From Durusdinium trenchii (taxonomy: Eukaryota > Sar > Dinophyceae > Suessiales > Symbiodiniaceae), in NCBI GenBank assembly GCA_963970005.1, contig CAXAMN010004113.1:1115802-1179801 (forward strand): a DNA stretch of 64,000 bases. The letters are read 5' to 3'. This document shows positions 31,248 through 41,422 of this stretch, one piece after another; within the stretch, counting starts at the first letter, position 1; each line of letters begins with the position of its first letter. A program made the translations under genes and the position numbers. The notes beneath the pieces are model-generated. The model did not search any database. It was not told where the DNA came from and was given only the letters and a program-made list of their open reading frames with translations.

Positions 31248-31539
31248 CTCGGATTTCAGGGGGGACGGCAGGACTGGTCACATCGCCTTTGAACTCAGGT
31301 TTTGCAGGGATCTCAATAAGGAACCCACTGGATTTCAGGGTAGGCCTTTCTGGGTCCCTGTGAAACATCGGCGGTTTTTGGTAACAGAGGGGTGAGGGGG
31401 GTGAAGGTGACCGAGGGGAAGCCAAGATGCTGGTTTTCACACTGCAGTACACGGTGGAATATGCTGTCGGGCTATGAATCAGGGTATTCGAGGGTAATCC
31501 ATACCTGCTTGCCACCAATCTTCCATTGTCGCCCACCAG

Positions 31540-31652
31540 GTCCAGCTCAGGCCAAGCAATGCTTTTTGATCCGCAAACGAGTGGAGCAAATCTGGCGAGG
31601 TTCTCAGGATCGGACGCGAGGATTTGGTGGTGCAAGCCCTTTCCCTACGTAG
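31540..31652 (+). CDS. Candidate terminal exon, basic
   Basis: Acceptor TGTCGCCCACCAG. Reads PAQAKQCFLIRKRVEQIWRG then SQDRTRGFGGASPFPT, stop at 31650-31652. Amphipathic and basic. May be the end of the channel gene or a separate one. Confidence 0.4.
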
Positions 31653-32838
31653 GTCCAAAAAGTCTTAACAATTTTAATAACTTTAGAAAACCTGGTCATG
31701 TACCGTATTGAGTCGTGCTTTTGTATGATCAACATCAGTATCAAATGAGGTGTTTGACCTGTGATGACCTGTGTAGGGTGTCTTTTCCAATGTTCACTTG
31801 GGGAACTGCATCAGGGAGATGCAACCCAGTGTTTTGGCTTCGATTTGTTCTCCAAAAAGTGGTTTGTGTTTTTGTTCAGCTTTCTCCAGACAAATGACAT
31901 GGCACTCCTTTTCCTTGCTCCTTCCACGTGTTACTCATACATGCAATCTCAAAATCAGCAACTTGAAAGCCAAAGAAGCGTTTAACGTAGAAGAATTTAT
32001 ATAATTGAGTGCATGCGGATCATCTAGAATCTAGAAATCAATCAATTCCTTCCATTTGAGCTAGCTACGAACAGAGCTGGGGAGCTCTCCGATACTCCGC
32101 TCTGCGGCACGGCTGGTTGCAGTCTGTTTTTCACTGAAGGGGAGGTGCTAGGGCCCCCCCTCGGACATGAGACACATGAGGCTCAGCGAAGGAGTTGGTG
32201 GATTTGCATGCCTCGGTATGCCGGTTTTTGAACTTGGTATTTCCGCTGATTGGCTTTCTGAAGACTTGGTGGCACGCAGCCATCCATTAAACCCATGTGG
32301 ACAAAACCCGCAGCAGCTCCGCAACGCAGCTCTGCAGGGGCGACCAGAAGCGCCAACAGGTCACCCACAACGTGGACGCACCGGAAGTGGAAATGGCCAC
32401 CGGGAGACCAGCCCGCGCTAGGAAGGCACCAGCAAAATGGTTTCCTAGCTGCTAGCTGGGAAAAGTTGACTGGTGACAACCACTAAACAGGAACAAGTGG
32501 AACTTTCGGTTCACCCGTAATTTTTGTTTGTTAATCGTCCAGACCATCAGGACACTCTTGTGGGACACTCTTGTAGGGAACTCTTGTGGGACACTCTTGT
32601 AGGACACGCTTGTGGGACGCTCTGGCTGGGACACTCTTGTGGGACACTCTTGTGGGACACTCTTGTAGGACATTCTTGTGGGATGCTCCTGTAGGACACT
32701 CTTAAGGGACACTCCTGTGAGACACTCTAGTGGGACACTGTTGCGGGACACTCTTGTGGGACCTTGTAATGGCTTGGGAGTCAAAGCTGAACCAGTACGA
32801 GTAACGAGTACCACATGAACTGGGTGAAGGTGTCCCAG
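31653..32838. other. Spacer with 13-bp minisatellite
   Basis: AT-rich to about 32040. A GC-rich part (32290-32420) is open in several frames without splice support, then the minisatellite. Confidence 0.45.
32545..32766. repeat. 13-bp tandem repeat (GGGACACTCTTGT)
   Basis: About 17 imperfect units of GGGACACTCTTGT. Because 13 is not a multiple of 3, the minus frame cycles through a 39-bp, 13-residue pattern (SYKSVPQECPTRV-like) over 120 codons. That frame may be an artefact of the repeat. Confidence 0.8.
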
Positions 32839-32947
32839 TTCATGTGCCTCAAGTCACGCACAAGGTCATGCTGCACACTGCCTTCGAGTGCGATGAGGGT
32901 GTCGACAACTGCGTCAACTGGCAGCACACCTGGCCCTCGATGCAACA
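32839..32947 (+). CDS. Candidate exon, Cys/Trp-containing
   Basis: Acceptor GTGTCCCAG. Reads HVPQVTHKVMLHTAFECDE and GVDNCVNWQHTWPSMQ. C-x6-C and NW-x2-TWP resemble the TYTWP exon at 54149. Donor taken as GTGCTT, but the frame stays open to 33038. Confidence 0.45.
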
Positions 32948-33047
32948 GTGCTTGTTACTGCTACCTGCGATTTTGGCTGCCACACTAACAGTGGAGTACC
33001 GGCCTCACTACCACGGTGTTGGTACTTGCTCCGAGTAACTTGCTCCT

Positions 33048-33121
33048 TCAGCACCAGTGATCACTGATGTGCAGAATGTGCCCATCCAGATCCATCCTGC
33101 GCGCGAAAAATCCATCGTCCT
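33048..33121 (+). CDS. Candidate exon
   Basis: Strong acceptor (TAACTTGCTCCTTCAG). Reads PVITDVQNVPIQIHPAREKS and IVL, before a TCCTAG/GTGCCA donor. Protein-like; function unknown. Phase to the previous exon is not resolved. Confidence 0.4.
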
Positions 33122-33237
33122 AGGTGCCAACTCCGCTTGTGCACTTTCCTCTTGTCCTTCTCGTATGTGCAATCAGAAGCACTCCTTCGCCAGTTCCAGA
33201 CCAGTACCCAGACGCTCCATGTATGGAATGTTTGACC

Positions 33238-33369
33238 ATGGCGTCTCGTGTTCCTTCGATCCGCGGCTCCGTGGTCAGGGGCACCGGTGCCGCGTTCGCA
33301 GTGACAGCACCCTGGCGGCCAGACAGTGAAGAACGAGGTGCAGAAACAAGACCAAACATGCCAGCAGAG
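33238..33369 (+). CDS. Possible ATG-starting exon ending at a family A intron
   Basis: ATG in the context GACCATGGCG. Reads MASRVPSIRGSVVRGTGAAF, then AVTAPWRPDSEERGAETRP and NMPAE. It stops exactly where family A begins; GAG/GTGGGT at 33369/33370 would be a donor and CTGTAG at 33447-33452 the acceptor, leading in phase to VCESNTSMSMTL and a stop. Unknown product. Confidence 0.4.
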
Positions 33370-33452
33370 GTGGGTCAGAACCCGAACGTTCGACTATCCT
33401 AGTTGGGTACCCCTGGTGACGGGTCCTATTTACGGTCGCTTAACCTCTGTAG
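33365..33452. repeat. Family A inverted-repeat element, copy 2 (forward)
   Basis: CAGAGGTGGGTCAGAACCCG at the left and CGCTTAACCTCTGTAG at the right. Nearly identical to 62377-62462. Proposed to be the intron 33370-33452 (GTGGGT...CTGTAG). Confidence 0.85.
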
Positions 33453-33672
33453 GTGTGTGAGTCCAACACGTCTATGTCTATGACTCTATGACTGCAACAG
33501 GCAATCATAGAAGCCGAGCAGGCTCCACATTGTAGAGGATCTGCCAGGGGCTGATTGTTGGAGGGAATGTGTGACTGCAACGCTGGCCGAGTCAACTGGA
33601 TGCTTGGGTGCCCAGCCTCCGAGTGCTGTTTAGCCGGCCAGTTGTCCAAGACGACCGTCGCGTGACAAACCC

Positions 33673-33888
33673 ATGAAGGCCCCGGCTACTACGACCACGC
33701 CCGCAGCATCCCGCGCGGTTACGCGTCGCTTTGTCACCGGCGGTTACGCGTGGAGGTTCCACTGTCACGTGACCCACGTGGTTGATCGTGTTGACGACCC
33801 AATGAGATTGCTAAAAGAAGAGGGATGTGCTCGATTTGAGCAGTGTCACGTAGTATTTGTATGTGTTTGTACCATGTGGAGTGGCTGA
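33673..33888 (+). CDS. 71-codon frame starting at ATG
   Basis: MKAPATTTTPAASRAVTRRF, then VTGGYAWRFHCHVTHVVDR and VDDPMRLLKEEGCARF. The first 55 residues are plausible; the end (VFVCVCTMW) looks intronic. Function unknown. Confidence 0.35.
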   Translation: MKAPATTTTPAASRAVTRRFVTGGYAWRFHCHVTHVVDRVDDPMRLLKEEGCARFEQCHVVFVCVCTMWSG

Positions 33889-34211
33889 GGGTCTCGAATT
33901 CTAGACTTCGCATCACGGGCTTGTTGCGCTCAGAATCTTGCTGGGCTTCTTGAAATGGCCCTGTGAATGAGTAGACGGTAAACCTGGCTCATCCAATGGA
34001 TCGGTTGGGTCAGTGGCGTTAATTTGGCCAAGACCCCATCTTTGATGCAATGACTTTTTCGCCGGCTTGCTGGTCAGAATCAGAAAAAAAGAAAGCACTC
34101 AGTCAGTCACAATTCATTCATAAATGTTTCAACTCTCCCTTCGGAGCCGTTCTTTCAATAGTCCTGGTCAAAGCCGTTCGGAACGTCACGTGTCACAACT
34201 CGCCGACCCAG

Positions 34212-34467
34212 GAACTTGCTCCTGCAGTTCACCCACGAAGTGTGGTGCCTGAGATCGGTACTGCTGAGGCCGAGGTGCCAGTCCGATCTGAAGCACTGAA
34301 ACCATTGGAGGACTCCACCATACTCCAACATTCAGAGGGCGAACACCAACCGTGCAACAATGTGCACCATAATGATCCGGAAGTTGGTTTGCCTTACACA
34401 AATCTTGACGACTGGCAATGGCGAGAGAGAGAGAGGTCGAGAGAGATGCACAAGTTTGATTTATCGT
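34212..34467 (+). CDS. Candidate exon, acidic linker-like protein
   Basis: Acceptor GCCGACCCAG. Reads ELAPAVHPRSVVPEIGTAEA, then VRSEALKPLEDSTILQHS, then NNVHHNDPEVGLPYTNLDDW, before a GA microsatellite (about 34423-34445). Long, balanced, hydrophilic. It resembles a linker or disordered region; no domain. Confidence 0.45.
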
Positions 34468-34596
34468 AGATATCGTAGTGATTGGACTCAACATATCTTA
34501 AGATCCACAATTTCGATCAAGACTTTTCAGAGTGACACGTCAACATGACCTCAAACACATGAGGGCACCAATTCAGCCAAAATTCAATGGGCTAAC

Positions 34597-34869
34597 ACCC
34601 TGGCGCCGCCGACCCCTGTTTCACTGCTCCGAATTCGGCAGACTCCAAGCGCGCGCCACACGCCTCGCACGAGCACCGAGGTGGATCAGGATTTGACCGA
34701 CATTGTCCAGGGCCAGAAGAGGCAACTCAGAGCCGCCTCCGCTCAGCCCACCGCTCCTCCTGCTCAGTCCTCCGCTCCTGCTCAGTCCTGCTCTGCTTTG
34801 CTCCTAATGAAATCCATGATTCTGTGGCTCCAGCTTCTTCAAAGTGAGTTTCGCGGAGTTTCTGAGTGA
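34597..34869 (+). CDS. Candidate exon, Ala/Pro/Gln-rich tail
   Basis: TLAPPTPVSLLRIRQTPSAR, then TSTEVDQDLTDIVQGQKRQL, then a Ala-Pro-Ser-Gln repeat (TAPPAQSSAPAQS) and LLLMKSMILWLQLLQSEF to TGA. An IRQTPSAR-like basic segment and low-complexity tail; unknown. Confidence 0.45.
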   Translation, partial: TLAPPTPVSLLRIRQTPSARHTPRTSTEVDQDLTDIVQGQKRQLRAASAQPTAPPAQSSAPAQSCSALLLMKSMILWLQLLQSEFRGVSE

Positions 34870-35194
34870 CCGTTTTGTAGTCGGCCTGGCAAGGTGATCC
34901 CAGTTTCTGAAAGGGGTCCCTCCCCTGGCCCTAACGGCCAGGTTGGAAGAACCAGCTCAATTGCATTTAATGTCAACTTGCTTACATGTTGTTCTATTTC
35001 ATGCATGTGATGGTGAAGTGAACTATGGTAACTTAGCATGTCTTAGCCATTTTCGCTCATTCTTTTGAGGTCTGAAGTGAAAGGTTAGGAATTCTGGAAA
35101 GACCCCCTAATATAATGCTTGCCTGAGTGACCTGGGTGACCTCTACGTTGGACCATGTTGGACACCAAATATGCCCGCCTTTCCCTATCTATAG
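34870..35194. other. Spacer
   Basis: No exon, repeat family or RNA gene seen. Confidence 0.4.
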
Positions 35195-35270
35195 CAGGGG
35201 TCCGTCGAATGAGTTTGTCAGCTTCCATGAGTATCGCGGACGGCCTTGCCATCACAAGGACTTCCTGTAG
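35195..35270 (+). CDS. Candidate terminal exon
   Basis: After CTATCTATAG the frame reads RGPSNEFVSFHEYRGRPCH and HKDFL, stop at 35268-35270. Short but natural composition. Confidence 0.35.
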
Positions 35271-36327
35271 CTGTTGTTTGCTTGGTTGGGCCGAAGAAGA
35301 ACATACACATGTACATATACAATCAATATCCCTCGGTTTGTATATATTTATATAGGACCTAAAGGCCTATAGGTGTCCATTCTGTGAATTTCTATGTTCA
35401 ATCTCTTTGGGATGCGGTTCATTTTGTAGTTGATCATGTTGATCAAAAGGGCCGTTGATGTAAGGACGTTTGTATAACTCATCGAGATCCTGAGGAGATT
35501 TGAGTTTGTTCTATCTGAAGATGTTTGTTCAAAAGACTCCGCACAAGCAATACTCAAGGAGGTAAAAGACCAGGATTTTATGGTTTTACCGTGTCTTTTC
35601 ACTTGTAGGGACTCCATTTTAGACTGACAGTCAAGCCGCAAGTTTCTCGCGGCAGATGTGAAAGGGAACTTGGAAGAATTTTGGCCCACATGTTGACAGG
35701 GAATAACTCCAAGATAGGGGACTTACTGTGGCCTTTCCCAGTGTAGTCCACAGCCACCACAGACAGAAACAGAAACGTTGAGCCTGACAGAAAACGGTCC
35801 AGGTAAGGTCCAGGACAAGAAGACTGGATTACAACCCCCAGCGAAAGCATGGCCGTTGGCAGGCAGAGAAATGGCCGGACCGCCTCAGTCCTGCTGTGTT
35901 GAGGGTGGCAGTTGTGGAAAAACGAGCAATTGGTAGACCTTGCGCACTCTTCAGATCACCTCACGAGCATGTTTCTGCATGATAACGGGGTGATATATCT
36001 TACACTCCCCAAAACTCACATGGACCCAGGTCGAATGACACCCTGAGTCAGACTGGTTGTTCCTCGCTGCACTGGTTGGATAAGGGTCCATGCAATCGTT
36101 TTCCACGGGGTAGATGTCAGTGGGTGTTCTGGTTCACCACCTCTGAGAGGTCAACTGTGTCGTTGATCAGTCCTTGATCTAACCCCACGAAAACAGATAG
36201 AGGGCACGGAGAGTGAGGGTGACAGACTAGACTATAGGCTCCCTACAGGTCAAGGACCTCGTTTTACTGGAGTCTGTCATACAAAAACACAATTGAAGGA
36301 GGTAGAAGACCCAGTTTTACTGAGTCT
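35271..36327. other. Spacer with related imperfect repeats
   Basis: Two similar phrases occur: AGGAGGTAAAAGACCAGG near 35558 and AGGAGGTAGAAGACCCAG near 36298, each followed by TTTTA and an ACTC/AGTC word. No exon supported. Confidence 0.4.
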
Positions 36328-36513
36328 TTGGACTGGCCTTTTCAAGCGAAATATGTTTTGCGATGCCAATATGAAGCGTCATCTCCCATGGTGACAGTGA
36401 TTCCCGAGTGGCGGCGGGTTCGAGGCACGGTGCTCCAACGTGCGCGGATGTACAGCCGCAGCATGACACCGTCGCAGCTTGGACCTGATGAGGTCCTGCA
36501 GGATGTTTGGTGA
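36328..36513 (+). CDS. Open frame, possible exon
   Basis: Reads MVTVIPEWRRVRGTVLQRAR and MYSRSMTPSQLGPDEVLQD, ending VW-stop. Basic then acidic, plausible, but the minus strand is also open. Confidence 0.3.
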   Translation: MDWPFQAKYVLRCQYEASSPMVTVIPEWRRVRGTVLQRARMYSRSMTPSQLGPDEVLQDVW

Positions 36514-36619
36514 CGACCTCTTTGGTGTGACCTGGGAAACCAGCCTTCAGCATCCCAAATGGCACGGCACATACCAAAGAGTAGGTGGAGACAGAGCTCT
36601 AGGGCTCCCCATATTTTCC

Positions 36620-36820
36620 AAAGCTGGTTACACCCCCCCTGGCACCCACCCCTGGCCCATCTTCGAAACGGAAGTCAAAAGACTCGTCCAAGACGACTGT
36701 CCATCCAGCTGGATCTCCACTGTTTTTGTTTTTGGTCGACCATCGTGGAAAGGCGCTGGTACGCGCTGGTTCGCAGAACAAAAGAAAACACGGTTTAGGT
36801 GGGCAGAGTTGGAATCGTGA
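36620..36820 (+). CDS. Open frame, possible exon overlapping a family G fragment
   Basis: Contains TEVKRLVQDDCPSSWISTVF, then GRPSWKGAGTRWFAEQKK. The 5' part includes a family G fragment (36597-36670). No splice site fixes the ends. Confidence 0.3.
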   Translation, partial: KAGYTPPGTHPWPIFETEVKRLVQDDCPSSWISTVFVFGRPSWKGAGTRWFAEQKKTRFRWAELES

Positions 36821-37181
36821 GGACAGAAGGGCTCGCCCCACCCTTGGATTTTGTGCTTTGCTTCTTAGAATATCGCAGAAACGACCAACGGGCAATGTTT
36901 ACCCATATCAGGCCAGGGGTGATTGAAAGGGGATCTATTGATTGGCATTGATTGGGCTGCCTGTCCTCTTTGGGTGATTTTGGGCGTACCTTGAAGTAAA
37001 AGCTGATTGATGTTACACGTATGACCCTACACGTTTGGACTTGCTGTTTGAGGTCTAGCTGTCAGTGTGACCCAGCCGGTTCCTCCCATCTCCCACCCTG
37101 GGACAATACACAAGCACTAAGCACACCCACCTATACACCAAAATACTTAGGGTTTCAGATGGTTTCAGAGTAGGTGGCACC

Positions 37182-37481
37182 ATGCCGCATTCCATTCCCA
37201 TCCCATTCCATTACACAGAGGGGGCGGTCCACTCCAAAAAACCGTTGCCGCCGCTCGCTGAGACGCCCCGGTCGCCCAGGGTCAGTCGGATGGGCACTCC
37301 CAAGAGCGGAACTCGCCGGCAAGGCGGACCGGGCGCCGGTGTTGCGCCAGGGGCCAGACCGAGGGATTGGCGGAAGCGAAGCCAAGTAAAGGGGGACGTC
37401 CAAGACAATGGCAATCATGAAGTCTCATGTGCCAACAACATGTGTGGGAGAAGAGAACATAACAGAACATATGCACTTTGA
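37182..37481 (+). CDS. 99-codon ATG frame, Pro/Arg-rich
   Basis: ATG just after a family B-like end (GGTTTCAGAGTAGGTGGCAC). Reads MPHSIPIPFHYTEGAVHSKK, then PRSPRVSRMGTPKSGTRRQG. Two + frames are open; coding status unproven. Confidence 0.3.
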   Translation: MPHSIPIPFHYTEGAVHSKKPLPPLAETPRSPRVSRMGTPKSGTRRQGGPGAGVAPGARPRDWRKRSQVKGDVQDNGNHEVSCANNMCGRREHNRTYAL

Positions 37482-37620
37482 CAGAATTGGAACCAGGAGA
37501 CCTCCTGATGGAGATTGTGGTTGGGAGGGGTGTAGGGGTGCACGGATTTGAATAGACAGTCACGTCTCACTGCTTGTGGATGTTTGTGCCCATCAACGCT
37601 GTTTGTTTTGTCCTCCCCAG

Positions 37621-37776
37621 TGTGGGCTTCTGTCGGTTTTTGCGAGGCTACTATGGTTTCGTTTGAAGGGCATGTCAACCTGATGGAACGCAGCGCAGCG
37701 CTGGTCAAGGCAGCTCCCAAACCGGAACAGTTCGAAAGCTATTCTTCGTGGTATTCCGGGACCTTTGAAATCGCAT
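37621..37776 (+). CDS. Well-bounded exon, unknown protein
   Basis: Acceptor TTTTGTCCTCCCCAG ends 37620; donor GCAT/GTAATC at 37776/37777. Reads WASVGFCEATMVSFEGHVNL, then MERSAALVKAAPKPEQFESY and SSWYSGTFEIA. Both boundaries and composition are good. No family recognised. May belong with the exons at 37934 and 38173. Confidence 0.6.
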
Positions 37777-37933
37777 GTAATCATACCTCAATGACCATGT
37801 GCTCAGTGCCTCCACTGTTCTGTATAAGTGCCGTCGACACCTCTATCATCCTCTATCTAGTATAGTCAGTAGTTCACCTCACTGTTTTTTTTTTCCAGTT
37901 TCTTGGTGATGCCCTCAATGTCCCACTTGCCAG

Positions 37934-38038
37934 CTCGTGGCCAACTGCTGCCCCCCCACCGATGATGAACGCCGCGCCAACGAGGCTCTGACGATACGCT
38001 CCTTCGCCGCTGGGGCTTCGCTTGGGCAGAAGACGTGA
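37934..38038 (+). CDS. Candidate terminal exon with Cys-Cys
   Basis: Acceptor CCACTTGCCAG. Reads LVANCCPPTDDERRANEALT and IRSFAAGASLGQKT, stop at 38036-38038. A helix-like, well-mixed sequence. A long T tract (37887-37896) precedes it. Confidence 0.5.
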   Translation, partial: LVANCCPPTDDERRANEALTIRSFAAGASLGQKT

Positions 38039-38172
38039 CAAAGTGGCGTTCTAAGAAAGGTTAAGTGATATATGATATAGGACCCACTGGGGCATCTACT
38101 GGGGGAAAACCTATGGGATCTTCCGATAGAGTTCTTCAACCTTTGGTCGGAATGGAGGACCACCGCCCTGAG

Positions 38173-38288
38173 ACTTTTGGCACCACCTGATCGACCTGCT
38201 CCAACTGGGCTCCAACTGGACGTTTGATCGGTCGTTTGGCACTGGACTCTGTGGATTGCACTGGTGCCTCTTTGAAGCGACTCAGACA
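38173..38288 (+). CDS. Candidate exon, Trp/aromatic-rich
   Basis: After CCCTGAG two bases, then FWHHLIDLLQLGSNWTFDRS, FGTGLCGLHWCLFEATQT, and a GTGGGT donor. A hydrophilic minus frame is also open. Unknown function. Confidence 0.4.
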
Positions 38289-40041
38289 GTGGGTGCAGCT
38301 TCTATATCTAGGGCCTCTAGGGCTCCGTTGGCTGCGGACTGAAGGTAGGGGGGTGGGAGTCCCTACCTTCCTTTGGATGTGACAGCCCCACCAAGGATCA
38401 AAAGCATGCAACATGGAAGGGAGTGGTTCGTCTCGCCCCGCAGAGGCCCCATCCTGTACTGTAGATATTGGGCCCCCAAAAAAAACCCTCCAAGATGCAC
38501 TCCGGAACGATGAGATGCATTGAAAACACGCGTTCCCTTAGGGCTTCGTTCGGAACAAGAAGCTTATAGGGGCTCCTGGCATCGCTACGAACGGAGCAAA
38601 GGGCATCGCTACTAAGAAGGTGGGACTGGGGTGGGTGCCAGGAGAGTCCAGCCATACCTTCTGAGGAGCTAAGACTGGAGCCCTAGGTGTTTTTTTCCAT
38701 CCTCGGGGTTGTCATCCTCTTTAAATGGTTTCGGGCAGGGTAACTGCTTTTGAAAGGTCACTATATGTGCAATCATCAAGCTGCAGGGCTGGGACACACG
38801 TGGGAGACGCGCGAGAAAAGCATCTCGTTTGACATTTTACGATGGGGTGTGGGCTAAGGCAGCTAAGGCATGTTTTCTGCCACGAGGCCCAAAGTACAAA
38901 CATCTCAGAATCTTATGCCTTAGCTTGGAACATCTCGGACTTATAGCTCAACGGTTTCAACTCAAAAGCAGCCCGTTCTGAAGCCCAGGCATGGACAACT
39001 GTTTGAGCTTCACGGGCTCGGCACGGAGTGACAAGCTCTCGCCCTTGGCCGGGGAGGCGGGGGCGACAGCTTGATCCGAAGCAGAAGAAAAAACAAAGCA
39101 CAACTGTTGGGATGTAGGGGAGCGGCATCCAAACGGTGGGTTTGAGCCAGCTGTAACCACCAGAAACCCAAGAGTTACCAAAGATCCAGCCATTTAGATG
39201 ATGCGAAGCAGAAGTCTACCCAGCCATTTGCGGCACAGGTCATGGCCTCTCCTTCAGAGGCTGGGGGTAACCAGGCGAGGTGGATCTCAGGATCCTAAGA
39301 TAGAACTTGGGTGGAGTGTGGACTAAACGAAAGTGGGAGGGAGCTACACGAGTCTAGAGCTAAATAAGGTCCCACCTGGATAGAGAGAGAGAGAGAGTTT
39401 TATGGTAGGTTCAGGTGCCCCAAAAAAGGACCCAAGATGATCCAAGACATTCTTATAGAACGGATTTATTATTGTTTGATCGATTTTTTTTAGAGGGTCA
39501 CTGAAGGCTAGATTCAAACCTGGGGCTGACTGGAGTTTTGTGAAAGTGCCTATTAAAATCTTCAACCCCTTACAGGAACACTTGCTGTCACACCCCACGT
39601 TCAACTTTCATTATAGAGAGAGAGAGAGACAGGCTGAGATCCATCCTCCCATTTTGCCAGAGAGCGAAGGGATATGATTTTCAAGGGTCCTTGTTGAGCC
39701 GAGGCTGGTTTTTGCTTGTTTCTTTCCTCACGAGAGGGGGCCCCTCCCATGGCCGGATGTGGCCAGGGATCCAGGGACAACTTCTCCGCCATGCATGCCG
39801 AACTGGCTTGCTGATGTTCCTACAGAGATTAAGTGACAATAGGACCCGTAACCAGGGGTATACCTATAGGATAGTCTAGTTCGGATTCTTCAACCTCTGC
39901 TGGTTTGCTGGTTTGATACTGAAGTTAAAACTTCCCTACAAGGCTTGTCATTGCAAATCTGCGTCGCTAGTCCTTCTTGTCTCCGTTCTTCGATCCCTAC
40001 CGACCCACCCCGAGACCCATCCATACCCATCCTGTTCACAG
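38289..40041. other. Mostly non-coding stretch with repeats
   Basis: Holds family H/G-like phrases (38500-38690), GA microsatellites (39382-39398, 39614-39630) and a reverse family A copy (39823-39899). A minus frame at 38957-39193 starts with a signal-peptide-like MAGSLVTLGFLVVTAG, but the + strand is equally open. Confidence 0.4.
39823..39899. repeat. Family A inverted-repeat element, copy 3 (reverse)
   Basis: CAGAGATTAAGTGAC...AGGACCCGTAACCAGGGG...TTCTTCAACCTCTG, the reverse complement arrangement of copy 1 with about 80-90% identity by eye. Confidence 0.8.
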
Positions 40042-40203
40042 GTCGATCCCCCCCCCTCGTCCGCAGTCCACCGCCACGACCATCGGACGTTCCTGCAGAT
40101 CTTGGACCGCTTGGAGCTGTTGAGCCGCGAGATGCGCACCGAGATGAGACACATGTCCACGAGGCGCCGCATGAAGACGTGGCACCAGGAGTCACAAGAC
40201 GGG
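40042..40203 (+). CDS. Exon 1 of a pair split by a family F element
   Basis: Acceptor CATCCTGTTCACAG ends 40041. Reads SSAVHRHDHRTFLQILDRLE, then LLSREMRTEMRHMSTRRRMK and TWHQ: an amphipathic, coiled-coil-like, basic segment. The family F element starts at 40185. The exon ends either at CAG 40188 or at the GTGGTG donor after 40203, both phase 0, joining in phase to the exon at 40289. Function unknown. Confidence 0.6.
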
Positions 40204-40275
40204 GTGGTGCTTGAACCCTAGTGGATGTTCTGGGCACCACTAATCTCCATTCATCACCCCGTCGCCCCGTGACTG
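40185..40275. repeat. Family F inverted-repeat element, copy 3, filling an intron
   Basis: CCAGGAGTCACAAGACGGGG at the left, CACCCCGTCGCCCCGTGACT at the right. The proposed intron (40189 or 40204 to 40288) consists of this element plus GGTTGTTTTAG. Confidence 0.85.
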
Positions 40276-40288
40276 TTGGTTGTTTTAG

Positions 40289-40621
40289 TTTGTGTTCGTC
40301 GCCCCGGTGACTTCGGTGCGACGCGGTGACTTCCGAGATTGGAATGAGAGATTTGGCGGGGAAGGTCGCTTCATGACACCTCCAGTCGGCACGGCGTTCC
40401 GTATTTGGTTCGTTGGATCTTGGTGGAGCTCATGTGGCGTTCGCCTCACAGCCCCTCTTCTCGCCTCGCCTCGCTTCGAGGCTGCAAAGCTTGGAGGCCG
40501 GATCGGTGCGGCACGGCGGTTCGCGGTGGCAAGACGGACTGGAAGGAACGAAGGCGCAGACGTATACTCCGAACTAACATGGGCCAACGTGGATGTGCCC
40601 CGAAAGGACCATTTTCCATGA
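40289..40621 (+). CDS. Exon 2 of the pair, unknown protein
   Basis: Acceptor GTTGTTTTAG ends 40288. Phase 0 frame: FVFVAPVTSVRRGDFRDWNE, then RFGGEGRFMTPPVGTAFRIW, then ARRFAVARRTGRNEGADVYS, ending DVPRKDHFP and TGA. About 110 codons, the longest single exon I can support in this part. Basic, Gly/Arg-containing. Not assigned to a family. Confidence 0.6.
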   Translation, partial: FVFVAPVTSVRRGDFRDWNERFGGEGRFMTPPVGTAFRIWFVGSWWSSCGVRLTAPLLASPRFEAAKLGGRIGAARRFAVARRTGRNEGADVYSELTWANVDVPRKDHFP

Positions 40622-41422
40622 CAAACAGGTGAACTCCACTTCCATGTTAGTGAGTTGGAGTGTATATTTGAAGACCAAAGGGTTGGGGGTATTTTGACGT
40701 GAACACCCCCTCTAGGATGTTTGGCTGTGTTTCGGGAATAGCTTGCAGGGGACAACTACAAGCAAACATCAGCTGTTGTTGGAAGGGCTTTGCTAACAAT
40801 GACCCTGAATAAGCTGGAGTTGCTAAGCACCAGCTTGATGCTTTGAGGTCCCTAAGTGACCCTTTAGAGGGTTCAGAGACCTCAACGCATCCTCCAGGCT
40901 CAGGCCGGACCGTCACCTGACCATCGACTGCTCCAGAAGTGGTCCAGAACGACCGAATTCCGAATTGCAGCTGCCAACATGTTTTCTGCCAGATAGTCCA
41001 TAAATCTCCTTTTGAGTTGAACATGTTGAGCAATATCAAGAACACTGCAGAGACAAACATCGTATAACATATAGGCAAATGAACCGATACAACCACTCGG
41101 GGCATGTGTGTGTTCATTGTTCAATGTGTCATCTCATGATGGGCCTTCCGGGCACCCGCACTGGGGCACTCCTTTGACTGCACCCGTGGCGTCCAAAACG
41201 AGCGGCATGTAATATCACATAGCTATACTATTGTAATTACTATAGATAGTAAATTAGTCAATGCCAACATTGAAAAAGACAACAATTATAACAGCATGTT
41301 TCCCTTGGGCTCCAACCTCATCCTCAAAAGGTGGTATTCGACCCCCCCTGGTACCCACCCCAACCGTTTTTGTCCTTTTTGTCTAGGATATAATTTAATT
41401 ATAGAGGCCCTACAGTCTACAA

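Noticed and set aside
31006-31635. 209-codon minus-strand frame
   Set aside because: Lies antisense to the exon that completes the channel EF-hand and to the candidate exon at 31540; long only because the DNA is GC-rich.
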